Origin: Prevotella sp. UBA5387
Lineage (GTDB): Bacteria; Bacteroidota; Bacteroidia; Bacteroidales; Bacteroidaceae
Reading direction: 5' to 3'
Assembly: GCA_002407775.1 (NCBI GenBank)
Contig: DHOP01000094.1
Coordinates: 1 to 26,980, forward strand
DNA length: 26,980 bases
In this document: piece after piece, positions 1 to 8,292 of the stretch
How positions within the stretch are numbered: the first letter of the stretch is position 1
Layout: each line of letters starts with the position of its first letter
Made by a program: the position numbers and the translations under genes
Notes under the pieces: generated by a model
The model's database searches: none
What the model saw: only the letters and a program-made list of their open reading frames with translations
Told to the model about the DNA's origin: nothing

Positions 1-1
1 T

Positions 2-85
2 TCTTATCCCGAACTGGGGTATCAGTATGAAAATTTTATTTTTAGTTGTACAAATTACTTGTTTAAAGAGTTTGCTTGGCTATAA
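2..85 (+). CDS. C-terminal end of an upstream gene (partial)
   Basis: The reading frame starting at base 2 is open from the window edge to TAA at 83-85 and gives about 27 residues with plausible codon use, starting SYPELGYQYENF and ending FKEFAWL. It would be the tail of a gene that begins before the window, perhaps another member of the glycosyltransferase cluster that follows. The frame starting at base 3 is also open as far as 95, so the choice of frame is uncertain. No family can be assigned from so little sequence. Confidence 0.35.
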   Translation, partial: SYPELGYQYENFIFSCTNYLFKEFAWL

Positions 86-152
86 CTTAAAATGACAAGT
101 TAAAATAAACTAAGATTAACATTTGTGTAACTTATGAATCAATGCATATGAT

Positions 153-160
153 TATCTTTG
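153..160 (+). promoter_or_regulatory. Bacteroidetes -7 box before the glycosyltransferase pair
   Basis: TATCTTTG matches the Bacteroidetes -7 consensus TAnnTTTG. It lies about 90 bases before the preferred start of the first glycosyltransferase (249). I see no well-spaced -33 TTG, so this is a candidate only. If it is real, the two glycosyltransferases can be transcribed separately from the gene that ends near base 85. Confidence 0.4.
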
Positions 161-248
161 CCTATTAAGTAAAGGGAATGATGACCAATAAAGGTAAAAA
201 GCTTGACGAATCTTTATGCTTCACAACACGCAAAGCACTAAACTTGAA

Positions 249-1142
249 ATGAAGATTGCGGTTATAATAGTTAGTTACAATTTCGAGCGATGGATTGACC
301 GTTGCCTTGGGAGTCTACGTGCATCATCAGTACAAGCAGATGTCATTGTAGTGGACAATTGTTCCATAGACAATACAACTTCGATTATCGAGCATGACTA
401 TCCTGAAGTAACGCTTATTAAGAACCAAAAAAATCTCGGTTTTGGTCAGGCAAACAACATCGGAATGGGAGTTGCTCAAGAAAGGGGGTGCGATGCCGTG
501 CTTTTACTTAACGAAGATGCGTGGATCGATGAGGATGTGATAGGCACCTTGTGTGATCTAAGTCGTCGTTTTCCTCAATATGGCATTCTTTCTCCCGTTC
601 ATCTCACTGGTGATCGACAATATTTGGACCAAGGCTTTGCGGCTTATGCAAAACTTAACAAAGAAACTTCACTCCAAGATTATTTGGCTATAAAAGCAAA
701 CACCGAGATTGTAGAACTTCCTTTCGTCAATGCCGCTTTTTGGTTCATTCCAATAGAAGCGTTGAATAAAGTTGGTGGCTTTTCCCCAATGTTCTTCATG
801 TATGGTGAGGATAAGGATTGGGTAAACCGTTTGCGTTATCATGGTTATGCTTTAGGCTATTGTCCTTTTATCTTTGGTTGCCATGATAGAGCAATGCGCC
901 CGGTGACTCATGATGCATTTATGCGTTCAGAACGAGTTTATTTCCAGTCTGAATATCTTAATCCCAACTATTCGTTGCTCTCAGCTTTCTCTTATGGTGT
1001 GTTGGCAATTATCAAGAAATCGGCGAAGTGTTTAGTGCTTTTGAAATGGCAAATGTCCAAGGACTATCTGTTATATTTCTTCCGTTTATTGGGCCAAAGC
1101 TCGTCAATAATCGGTGAAAGAAGACGTACTAAGAAACACTAA
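249..1142 (+). CDS. Family 2 glycosyltransferase (rhamnosyltransferase-like)
   Basis: This is a GT-A fold glycosyltransferase of family GT2, expected to transfer a nucleotide-activated sugar to a growing surface glycan at the cytoplasmic face of the membrane. The N-terminus MKIAVIIVSYN is the typical first beta strand. It is followed by VDNCSIDNT, by NLGFGQANNIG, which is characteristic of the rhamnosyltransferase-like group, and by LLLNEDAW at the metal/nucleotide site. GEDKDWVNRLRYHGY further on carries the likely acidic catalytic residues. The frame opens at 216, but the ATG at 249 places the protein start right at the conserved first strand, so I prefer 249 (297 aa). The next glycosyltransferase starts 27 bases after this stop, probably in the same transcript. 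The sugar and acceptor cannot be read from the sequence. Confidence 0.88.
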   Translation: MKIAVIIVSYNFERWIDRCLGSLRASSVQADVIVVDNCSIDNTTSIIEHDYPEVTLIKNQKNLGFGQANNIGMGVAQERGCDAVLLLNEDAWIDEDVIGTLCDLSRRFPQYGILSPVHLTGDRQYLDQGFAAYAKLNKETSLQDYLAIKANTEIVELPFVNAAFWFIPIEALNKVGGFSPMFFMYGEDKDWVNRLRYHGYALGYCPFIFGCHDRAMRPVTHDAFMRSERVYFQSEYLNPNYSLLSAFSYGVLAIIKKSAKCLVLLKWQMSKDYLLYFFRLLGQSSSIIGERRRTKKH

Positions 1143-1169
1143 CACTATATCATCAATAAATCCAAGCAT

Positions 1170-2078
1170 ATGTTAGCACCAATCTTGTTGTTCGTTTACA
1201 ATCGTCCTCAGCACGTTGTCGATGCCGTGAACAGTCTCCTTACCAACAAGGAAGCGGTCGATAGCGATCTGATAGTTTATTCAGATGCTGCTAAAACGGA
1301 TAACGACTCTGATGCCGTAAATGAAGTGCGCCAATATGTGCACTCAATTAATGGGTTTGCTTCGGTAACAATTATTGAACGCTACGAGAATTGGGGATTG
1401 GCTCGAAACATTATCGATGGCGTTACTACAAATGTCAATCAAAGAGGTCGTGTTATTGTATTAGAAGATGACCTTGTCGTTTCTCCGTATTTTCTGAAGT
1501 TCATGAATGATGCTTTGGAAGTATATAAGGATGAACCAAGAGTTGGACACATTCAGGCATGTGACTACACAGGGTGTCTTAGCTTGCCTACCACGTTTCT
1601 CATCAAATGGACAGGTAGTTGGGGATGGGCTACATGGGACCGAGCATGGTCTCACTTCAATCCTGATGGCAAGGTGCTTTTGCAAGAAATAATGGATAAG
1701 AAGCTCAACCGCAAATTTGATTTTGATGGTACCTATCGTTATACTCGAATGTTGCGACGCCAAACCGAAGGCAAAAACAATTCTTGGGCTATCCGTTGGA
1801 ATGCAAGTCTTTTTCTAGCAGATATTCTATCGTTAAACGTCGGCCGTTCTCTTGTAAGCAACTCTGGATTTGATGGAACGGGAACCAATTGCGGAAGTGG
1901 GGGCCTGTTTCATTCTACGCTTTGGATGGATCCTTTACCAGTAGAGAAGTTACCGATGATTGAGGAAAATGCTTACGCTAGAAAGATAATGGCTAAGTAT
2001 TACCATCGACATTTCAGCTTCTGGCCTAAAGTTAAGCGTCGTCTCAAGAGAACTTTGCGTGGGGATTTCGGTGCATAA
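1170..2078 (+). CDS. Glycosyltransferase (GT2/GNT-I-like)
   Basis: A 302-residue GT-A type glycosyltransferase. It starts with LAPILLFVYNRPQH, where the family's first strand and its NRP motif lie, and carries an acidic LEDD motif at residues 98-101 that should bind the metal and the sugar nucleotide. A tryptophan-rich segment GSWGWATWDRAW at about 149-160 is typical of Bacteroidetes transferases usually annotated as GT2 or GNT-I-like. There is no signal peptide and no obvious membrane helix, so it should act in the cytoplasm or at the inner membrane face. It sits directly behind another glycosyltransferase and before a secreted sulfatase, which suggests capsule, O-antigen or another surface glycan. 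Donor and acceptor are unknown. Confidence 0.85.
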   Translation: MLAPILLFVYNRPQHVVDAVNSLLTNKEAVDSDLIVYSDAAKTDNDSDAVNEVRQYVHSINGFASVTIIERYENWGLARNIIDGVTTNVNQRGRVIVLEDDLVVSPYFLKFMNDALEVYKDEPRVGHIQACDYTGCLSLPTTFLIKWTGSWGWATWDRAWSHFNPDGKVLLQEIMDKKLNRKFDFDGTYRYTRMLRRQTEGKNNSWAIRWNASLFLADILSLNVGRSLVSNSGFDGTGTNCGSGGLFHSTLWMDPLPVEKLPMIEENAYARKIMAKYYHRHFSFWPKVKRRLKRTLRGDFGA

Positions 2079-2238
2079 ACTCCTACAATTTTGATTTTTT
2101 CTAGCGATTGTAAAAATGTTAATATCATTGGAGAATGCTCTAAACTACATCAGAATTGTTTAATTTTACGGATAATTTGTAACCCACAACTCGAAACGAG
2201 GATTTATTTATACTGCAAAAATAAGAACCTACAATCGC

Positions 2239-3813
2239 ATGAATTATTTCAGAGCATCAAATAATCGACTTTTGAGTGCTACGCTAATGCTTCCTATAGC
2301 CAGCCATGCCTTCTCGGCAACGCCAGAAGTAACTTCAGGCAATAACAAAGCAAACCCAAAACAGCCTAATGTCATCCTCCTTGTAGGCGATGATATTGGC
2401 TATGGTGACCTGCAATGTTATGGTGCTAAGAATGTCAAGACTCCAAACGTGGATCGCTTGGCAGAGGCGGGTGTTCGATTTACAAATGCACATTGCGTGG
2501 CCGCGACAAGTACGCCATCACGCTATTCTTTGCTCACAGGTGAGTATGCTTGGCGCAAGGAGGACACCAATATTGCAGATGGTGATGCCGCGATGATCAT
2601 CAAACCATCGCAATTCACTTTGGCCGATATGTTCCGCTCGGTTGGATATAGCACCGCCGCCATAGGCAAATGGCATTTAGGATTGGGCGACACGGGTGGA
2701 GGGCAGGATTGGAACGCCTCATTGGCGGAGTCACCCGCCGATATTGGTTTTGATTATCACTATATCATGGCCGCAACGGCTGATAGAGTACCTTGTGCTT
2801 TCATTGAAAATGGCAAGGTGGCCAACTATGATGCGTCAGCTCCGATCAGTGTTAACTATAAGGCTAATTTCCCTGGTGAGCCCACTGGCAAAGACAATCC
2901 GGAGTTGCTCTATAACCTGAAGCCAACTTATGGGCATGATATGTCCATCGTCAATGGCATTAGCCGTATCGGATTTATGAAGGGTGGGGGCAATGCCTTG
3001 TGGAAAGACGAGAACATTGCCGACTCCATTACTTCGCATGCGCTACGTTTTATAAGAAATAATAGTCAGCATCCATTTTTCCTTTATCTTGCAACCAATG
3101 ATATTCATGTGCCAAGATTCCCTCACCCTAGATTCCGAGGGAAGAGTGGTATGGGCCTACGTGGTGATGCCATCTTAGAGTTTGACTGGACCGCGGGTCA
3201 AGTGATGCAAACACTCAAGGAACTAGGAATTGCCGATAATACGATTATTATCCTCACTAGCGACAACGGACCAGTAGTAGATGATGGCTATGCTGACCAA
3301 GCACAAGAGTTGCTTAATGGTCATAAGCCTGCTGGAGGTTTGCGTGGAAGCAAGTATAGTAGCTTCGAAGGAGGCACTATGGTGCCATTTATCGTGAACT
3401 GGCCTGGGCAAGCCAAAAAGGGTTTACAAAGCAATGCGCTCTTCTCTCATATTGACATCATGGGTTCATTGGCTAATCTTGTTGGTGCGAGGATGCCCCA
3501 GGGTAGTGCCCCGGATAGTAAGAACCGAATCGATTGCTTATTGGGTCAAAGTGTAGTTGATAGGCCATGGGTTATAGAAATGTCCAACACAAGAGTGTTA
3601 TCCGTTAGAACACCACAATGGAAGTATATTGAGCCGAGTGATGGACCTGAGTCGTTGAGTTGGTGTCCGGAAGTAGAGACGGGCAACAAGCCTGTGCCAC
3701 AACTATTTGACATTACCTCTCAAAAGTGGGAGAAAAACAATGTAGCTGAGAAGAATCCTTTTGTAGTATTCGAACTACAGAATGTGTTACGGCGTGCAAG
3801 AACTAAGTTTTAA
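2239..3813 (+). CDS. Secreted S1-family sulfatase, serine type
   Basis: A type I sulfatase of 524 residues that hydrolyses sulfate esters, probably on host or dietary sulfated glycans. Residues 1 to about 27 form a signal peptide (hydrophobic core LLSATLMLPIASHAFSA), so the enzyme is exported. The active-site signature is at 91-95 (S-T-P-S-R). Ser91 is the residue to be converted to formylglycine, so this is the serine rather than the cysteine subtype. Further family motifs are the metal-binding DD at 51-52, GKWHLG at 143-148 and SDNGP at 341-345, with Lys372 in the GLRGSK region. The length is normal for the family. The putative activating enzyme starts 30 bases after the stop, which strongly suggests co-transcription. 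The precise substrate and S1 subfamily cannot be assigned by eye. Confidence 0.93.
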   Translation: MNYFRASNNRLLSATLMLPIASHAFSATPEVTSGNNKANPKQPNVILLVGDDIGYGDLQCYGAKNVKTPNVDRLAEAGVRFTNAHCVAATSTPSRYSLLTGEYAWRKEDTNIADGDAAMIIKPSQFTLADMFRSVGYSTAAIGKWHLGLGDTGGGQDWNASLAESPADIGFDYHYIMAATADRVPCAFIENGKVANYDASAPISVNYKANFPGEPTGKDNPELLYNLKPTYGHDMSIVNGISRIGFMKGGGNALWKDENIADSITSHALRFIRNNSQHPFFLYLATNDIHVPRFPHPRFRGKSGMGLRGDAILEFDWTAGQVMQTLKELGIADNTIIILTSDNGPVVDDGYADQAQELLNGHKPAGGLRGSKYSSFEGGTMVPFIVNWPGQAKKGLQSNALFSHIDIMGSLANLVGARMPQGSAPDSKNRIDCLLGQSVVDRPWVIEMSNTRVLSVRTPQWKYIEPSDGPESLSWCPEVETGNKPVPQLFDITSQKWEKNNVAEKNPFVVFELQNVLRRARTKF

Positions 3814-3843
3814 TGGTAAAAACCATATATATAGTATAGGCAA

Positions 3844-5082
3844 ATGAATGCTTTTCCATTTGCAAGTCCATTGTATGTAATGGCAAAACCTGCGGGTTCT
3901 CTTTGTAATCTCAGGTGTCAATATTGCTATTACTTGGAGAAGGCGGCCTTGTATAGCGATGCCCCCAAAGAGATTATGAGCGACTCTACATTGGAGAAGT
4001 TCATTGATCAATACATCAATTCACAGACTTCTCCTAACGTCCTCTTTACATGGCATGGTGGAGAACCTCTGATGAGGCCTTTGTCATTCTACAAAAGGGT
4101 TATGGATCTCCAACGGCAATATGCTCATGGCCACATCATCGACAATAGCATTCAGACCAATGGAACGATGCTCACCGACGAGTGGTGTGAGTTCTTACAT
4201 GACAATGGCTGGTTGGTTGGGCTTTCTATTGATGGTCCCCAGGAGTTCCATGATGAGTATAGACGTACGGCAACATCGCGACCATCATTTCAACAAGTGA
4301 TGCGTGGCATCAAATTGATGAACAAGCATGATGTACAATGGAATGCGATGGCGGTCATCAACGATTTCAATGCTGATTATCCATTGGATTTTTACCACTT
4401 CTTCAAGGAAATCGATTGCCATTATATCCAATTTACGCCAATTGCCGAGAGGCGAGAAACGGAAGGGGATTGCAATCCATCGCTTCATGAGTTGGAGTTG
4501 ATGCCTTCGTCACGTGGAGGAGGATTTCTTACAGATGAGAGTGTAACTCCAGAACAATGGGGAAACTTCCTCATCACCATCTTCGACGAATGGGTACGCA
4601 ACGACGTGGCCAATTATTATGTTCAGATCTTCGATGCCACACTAGCCAACTGGGTGGGACAAGCGCCAGGTATTTGCACGTTGGCTAAGACATGCGGACA
4701 TGCTTCTGCTTTGGAATGGAATGGTGACCTATATAGTTGCGATCACTTTGTCTTTCCGGAGTATAAATTGGGCAATATCCACGAGCAAACCATTACCGAA
4801 ATGATGTATAGCGAGCGTCAACGCTCGTTTGGTTTGGCCAAGCAAGCTAGTCTACCAACCCAATGCAAAGAATGCGCATGGCTCTTTGCGTGCAATGGCG
4901 AGTGTCCGAAGAATAGATTTGTTGATACCAAGGATGGAGAACACAACCTCAATTATCTATGCGAAGGATATAAACGATTCTTTGAACACGTTGCTCCCTA
5001 CATGGATTTTATGAAGAATGAGTTAGCTAACCAACGTCCACCGGCCAACATCATGGATGCAATAAAAAGAGGAGAGCTATAA
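3844..5082 (+). CDS. Anaerobic sulfatase-maturating enzyme (radical SAM/SPASM)
   Basis: A cytoplasmic radical S-adenosylmethionine enzyme of 412 residues. The family oxidises the active-site Ser or Cys of a sulfatase to C-alpha-formylglycine before export and works without oxygen. The [4Fe-4S] cluster motif CX3CX2C is at Cys21, Cys25 and Cys28, and GGEP at 72-75 belongs to the SAM-binding part. The C-terminal SPASM domain, which binds two more clusters, is recognisable from the cysteines in GICTLAKTCGH, LYSCDHFVFPEYKLGN and CKECAWLFACNGECPKNRF. It lies directly behind a serine-type sulfatase, its obvious substrate. A homologous gene is named chuR in Bacteroides; I leave the symbol empty because orthology was not tested. 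Length and motifs are complete. Confidence 0.93.
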   Translation: MNAFPFASPLYVMAKPAGSLCNLRCQYCYYLEKAALYSDAPKEIMSDSTLEKFIDQYINSQTSPNVLFTWHGGEPLMRPLSFYKRVMDLQRQYAHGHIIDNSIQTNGTMLTDEWCEFLHDNGWLVGLSIDGPQEFHDEYRRTATSRPSFQQVMRGIKLMNKHDVQWNAMAVINDFNADYPLDFYHFFKEIDCHYIQFTPIAERRETEGDCNPSLHELELMPSSRGGGFLTDESVTPEQWGNFLITIFDEWVRNDVANYYVQIFDATLANWVGQAPGICTLAKTCGHASALEWNGDLYSCDHFVFPEYKLGNIHEQTITEMMYSERQRSFGLAKQASLPTQCKECAWLFACNGECPKNRFVDTKDGEHNLNYLCEGYKRFFEHVAPYMDFMKNELANQRPPANIMDAIKRGEL

Positions 5083-5104
5083 ATTTATAGTTAACTCTCC
5101 TCTT
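5067..5104. terminator. Hairpin after the sulfatase operon
   Basis: AAGAGGAGAG (5067-5076) pairs with CTCTCCTCTT (5095-5104), a 10-bp stem. Inside the loop, CTATAAATTTATAG forms a second self-complementary segment. The left arm overlaps the last codons of the maturase gene and the stop codon is inside the loop. No long T tract follows, so this may be a weak intrinsic terminator or an RNA-stabilising structure. Confidence 0.5.
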
Positions 5105-5210
5105 AAATTATCGTCAATTAAACACGATATGATTTTCCCAAAACAAAGGATATCATTGTAACAAAAGATGTAATTAATATCCTATAGTATAGTGTTTTAC
5201 TATTCTTATC

Positions 5211-5837
5211 TTATTGTAATAGTTCAATACCTTCCTTTTGCAAAGCTGACTTCGCCACACGTTCATACATCAGACCTAGATTGGAGAAATGTCTAATGGC
5301 ATTCATCGCCGAATGACTTATTCCTTGTGAGTCAGCTTTCATTGATGTCATGGCTTGGTCAAGGAACTCATGAATACCACGCTCGTTGGGTTCTTGTCCT
5401 TTCATGAATAGTCTTGACATGATGTTGTACGCACAAATCTGATAGTACTCACCATCATTAGCCATCCATTGGTAAGCCAACTCGGCGGCGTATGGCACAT
5501 ATTGGTAAAGGTTGAATGCCTGCATCTCTGCCATCTCTTGCGAATGGGTTTGTTCCATCCATATCTCTGCCACCTCTATAGGCATCTTATCGGCTGGCAT
5601 GACGAGAGTTGCCAAAATCTTACACTCACGTATTTCCTCCTTCCAAAGGGCAATAGCAAGATCATAATCTTGTCCAATCTCTTTGCTCATCCGTTTCAAG
5701 TCGATGAAGGGAACACCCCAATTAACTCTATATTCCACACCTTTGTCACGCATGGATTGAGCCGTTGGGCCATTCATTGAAAGCCTGAAACGTTGCTTAA
5801 TCTCCTTCAGCTTTTGTTGTATCTCTTCGTTTGTCAT
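5211..5837 (-). CDS. AlkD-like HEAT-repeat DNA alkylation repair family protein
   Basis: A 208-residue all-helical protein that I recognise as related to the DNA alkylation repair (AlkC/AlkD-type, ALK HEAT-repeat) family. Canonical members are DNA glycosylases that excise alkylated bases, but many relatives have no known activity. Helical pairs run throughout, for example WGVPFIDLKRMSKEIG, ALWKEEIRECKILATLVM and AYQWMANDGEYYQICAYNIM. WKEEIRECKILA resembles the family's recognised core. Its ATG shares four bases (ATGA) with the stop of the DPP III gene, so the two are almost certainly co-transcribed and translationally coupled. Why a repair-type protein travels with a peptidase is unclear. It differs in sequence from the other family member at 20889-21563. 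Confidence 0.7.
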   Translation of the reverse strand: MTNEEIQQKLKEIKQRFRLSMNGPTAQSMRDKGVEYRVNWGVPFIDLKRMSKEIGQDYDLAIALWKEEIRECKILATLVMPADKMPIEVAEIWMEQTHSQEMAEMQAFNLYQYVPYAAELAYQWMANDGEYYQICAYNIMSRLFMKGQEPNERGIHEFLDQAMTSMKADSQGISHSAMNAIRHFSNLGLMYERVAKSALQKEGIELLQ

Positions 5838-7798
5838 TGTCTTTGGATTAATGTACCATACTCAGCACTATATCTCAACATTTGGTGAGTATAGCTTTCC
5901 GTATAGTCAAGTTTAATATCGGTTATCTCTTCACTATTGTTTTTCACCACCTTCATCACGGGATTGATGAACCCCTTATATGGAGCAATATTAAGTTTGG
6001 CATAGCGATCAAGTACCTCTGCATGCAAATCGGGATTAATCTTCACACCATAACGCTCCACGAGTTGCCTTGCCGCTTCATAGTCTCCCGTACTCTTAAT
6101 GCGTTGTATCTCTGCCAAGAGTTGGGCAAAGAGTTGTCGGAGGGTAGGGTAATCGTTGATTTTTACATAAGTCTTACCTTCTCTTTGCACCAATTCGACG
6201 GCGTTTCCACCATTCTCCAAACACCATTGAGCGATGATCGCCCTATTGCGCATGTGGGCTTCCTCTATTTGTTGACCTGGTTTAATGCGCACGATTTGTG
6301 TCATCAGACCATTCATCATATAGTGGTAATATTGGCTTTTGTAGGCCTCGTCATTGGGTACAAGTCCCAATTCTTGCAACTTCGGATCAGCAAGATAGTA
6401 GAGTCCGAAGAGGTCGGCACGAGCTTCCTCAATCGTACTTCCATACGCCTTGAGTGCATCCGGATCAACGCCGGGGAGCAACTGGCCGCTACCATGTCCT
6501 AAGCACTCATGCAAGTCGGTATGCAGATCATCACAAAGATCTCCATATTGGTCGATGAGCCTTCGGGTTTCATCGTCGATGACAAACTCTTCATCGAATC
6601 CGTTGCCCTTGGCGGCTTTGTTATATGCCTCGGTCAGGTTGGCTATTGTGACACTCTTAGACCCATATTCGGCTCTAATCCAGTCCGCATTGGGAAGGTT
6701 TATGCCAATAGCCGAGGCTGGATACTCGTCTCCACCCAACATGGCCGCATTGATGACATTAGCCGTGACGCCCTTGACGGTCGGCTTTTTAAATCGAGGA
6801 TCCACGGGCGAGTGGTCCTCAAACCATTGGGCGTTTTGTGATATCAATTGTGTTCGGCGTGTGGCCTCCAGGTCCTTAAACTCAACGATACCTTCCCAAG
6901 AACCTTTCAATCCGAGAGGATCGCCATAGACCTCGATAAATCCGTTGATGAAATCTACACGACCTTCTTGTTCCTTCAACCATGCAATAGAGTAGTCGTC
7001 AAAGATTCCTAGGTCTCCGGTTTCATAGTATTCAATAAGCAAAGAGAGCACTTCGCGTTGTTGATCATTCTCCGCAACGGCCTTCGCTTTGTCTAGCCAA
7101 TAGACGATTTGCTTGATGGACGCACCATACAACCCATTCGTGGTGTAAGTCAATTCCTCAAGCTTACTATCCTTATTCACAAGTTTGGAGTTGAGTCCAT
7201 AACTTGGTTGTCCATTGCCGGAATCATCTTTCTTCATGGAGGCATAATAATTCTCTACTTCCTCTTGGCTAACGCCTTCATAGAAGTTGCAAGCAGAGGT
7301 ACGTACCAAGTCCTCGCCATCGGCTTGATTCACGCGCTTTGGCATGACGGTTGGGTCAAAGATGACCGGACATATCTCGTTAAGCACATCTTGCCAAGAA
7401 TTCCATCCCTTGGGTAAGAGCTCGGCATCAAGACGGTTAACGGTCTCCCTAAACCATGATTCGGGAAAAGAAGGGGTAAATTTTTCACTACCATAGTGGT
7501 GGTAAATACCATTGGAAAACCAAACACGCTTCAAGTATTCGGTCATTTCCACAAAGTCCTTGTCATTGGGGGCTCCCGCATGATGAGTATATACCGCCTC
7601 CAATGTTTTCCGAATAAGCAAGTTGTAGCGTCCAAATTGGTCAAACGTAATATCGCGACCAGCTAGTGTTGCCTCGCTTAAATAGTATATATATTTCTTT
7701 TGTTGAAGAGTGAGTTCTTCGAAACCATTGAGACGATAACGCAACATTTGGATGTCGGCAAATCGCTCGTCCGTGTATTTAAAATCTATTTCGTTCAT
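5834..7798 (-). CDS. Dipeptidyl peptidase III (M49 zinc metallopeptidase)
   Basis: A 654-residue M49 peptidase that removes dipeptides from the N-terminus of short peptides. The family's unusual zinc motif HEXXGH appears as HECLGH at residues 430-435, with a cysteine inside the motif as I recall for the Bacteroides thetaiotaomicron enzyme. The second zinc/catalytic motif is EEARAD at 457-462. I see no signal peptide: the protein starts with the charged MNEIDFKYTDERF, so a cytoplasmic location is likely, where it could degrade imported oligopeptides. The AlkD-like gene follows with a 4-base overlap. The 579-base divergent region separates it from the C69 dipeptidase. A TAnnTTTG box lies at 7868-7875. 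Length is usual for bacterial members. Confidence 0.93.
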   Translation of the reverse strand: MNEIDFKYTDERFADIQMLRYRLNGFEELTLQQKKYIYYLSEATLAGRDITFDQFGRYNLLIRKTLEAVYTHHAGAPNDKDFVEMTEYLKRVWFSNGIYHHYGSEKFTPSFPESWFRETVNRLDAELLPKGWNSWQDVLNEICPVIFDPTVMPKRVNQADGEDLVRTSACNFYEGVSQEEVENYYASMKKDDSGNGQPSYGLNSKLVNKDSKLEELTYTTNGLYGASIKQIVYWLDKAKAVAENDQQREVLSLLIEYYETGDLGIFDDYSIAWLKEQEGRVDFINGFIEVYGDPLGLKGSWEGIVEFKDLEATRRTQLISQNAQWFEDHSPVDPRFKKPTVKGVTANVINAAMLGGDEYPASAIGINLPNADWIRAEYGSKSVTIANLTEAYNKAAKGNGFDEEFVIDDETRRLIDQYGDLCDDLHTDLHECLGHGSGQLLPGVDPDALKAYGSTIEEARADLFGLYYLADPKLQELGLVPNDEAYKSQYYHYMMNGLMTQIVRIKPGQQIEEAHMRNRAIIAQWCLENGGNAVELVQREGKTYVKINDYPTLRQLFAQLLAEIQRIKSTGDYEAARQLVERYGVKINPDLHAEVLDRYAKLNIAPYKGFINPVMKVVKNNSEEITDIKLDYTESYTHQMLRYSAEYGTLIQRQ

Positions 7799-7867
7799 TA
7801 TTCTATTACTTTATAACATGATGCAGGGCAACAAGTGAACAACTATGATTGTCCATGCACTCAGATA

Positions 7868-7875
7868 CAAAGTTA
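7868..7875 (-). promoter_or_regulatory. -7 box for the DPP III operon
   Basis: On the minus strand this reads TAACTTTG, a full match to TAnnTTTG, 70 bases before the DPP III start. No clear -33 TTG is visible at the usual distance. Confidence 0.4.
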
Positions 7876-8101
7876 CTCAATTTTATTATCATAGTCATGC
7901 TTTCATAATGAAAACTAATCTCTGGTGTATATAACTCCTTTAAATACTTCCGATGACTAAAGCGATGTTGAAATAAAGCGATTGTTTGCCGTTCGAACAA
8001 ATTATCTCCAGAAAGCTAATAGTATTTGCGATAGAGTGCAATATCATTAATAACGAATGAGTTAAATCACTTTATCTCAATCAAAGCAACAAGTTGCGAT
8101 T

Positions 8102-8189
8102 GTGATTCAATTTGAATCACACGATGAATCAAATTGAATCATGAAGTAAAACAAATTGAATCAGTCCGTGAATCAATTTGAATCACAAG
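8102..8189. repeat. Four tandem 22-bp iterons
   Basis: Four consecutive 22-base units start at 8102, 8124, 8146 and 8168. Each contains CAAWTTGAATCA at the same phase (8108, 8130, 8152, 8174). The first unit includes a perfect 19-bp palindrome, GTGATTCAATTTGAATCAC (8102-8120), and the fourth is nearly as symmetric; the middle two have the variant CAAATTGAATCA. A period of 22 bases is about two helical turns, so all sites face the same side of DNA. This suggests an operator array for a dimeric DNA-binding protein, upstream of both divergent peptidase genes. Confidence 0.8.
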
Positions 8190-8245
8190 CCCAAACGAAT
8201 CTAAAGATTTTCGAATAATGAATGACGATTGTCGCTAAAAACACG

Positions 8246-8253
8246 TAAGTTTG
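8246..8253 (+). promoter_or_regulatory. -7 box for the C69 dipeptidase
   Basis: TAAGTTTG matches TAnnTTTG on the plus strand, 57 bases after the iteron array and 125 bases before the dipeptidase start. Transcription would begin just inside the hairpin at 8253-8292. Confidence 0.35.
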
Positions 8254-8292
8254 TCTCAACCTTAGTTTCAATAAAATTGTTGAGACTTTTTT
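8253..8292 (+). terminator. Terminator-like hairpin in the dipeptidase leader
   Basis: GTCTCAAC (8253-8260) pairs with GTTGAGAC (8279-8286), an 8-bp stem with an 18-base loop, followed directly by TTTTTT (8287-8292). The shape is that of an intrinsic terminator on the plus strand, 86 bases before the dipeptidase start. It could end a short transcript from the iteron region or act as an attenuator; no small gene is visible that it would terminate. Confidence 0.5.
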
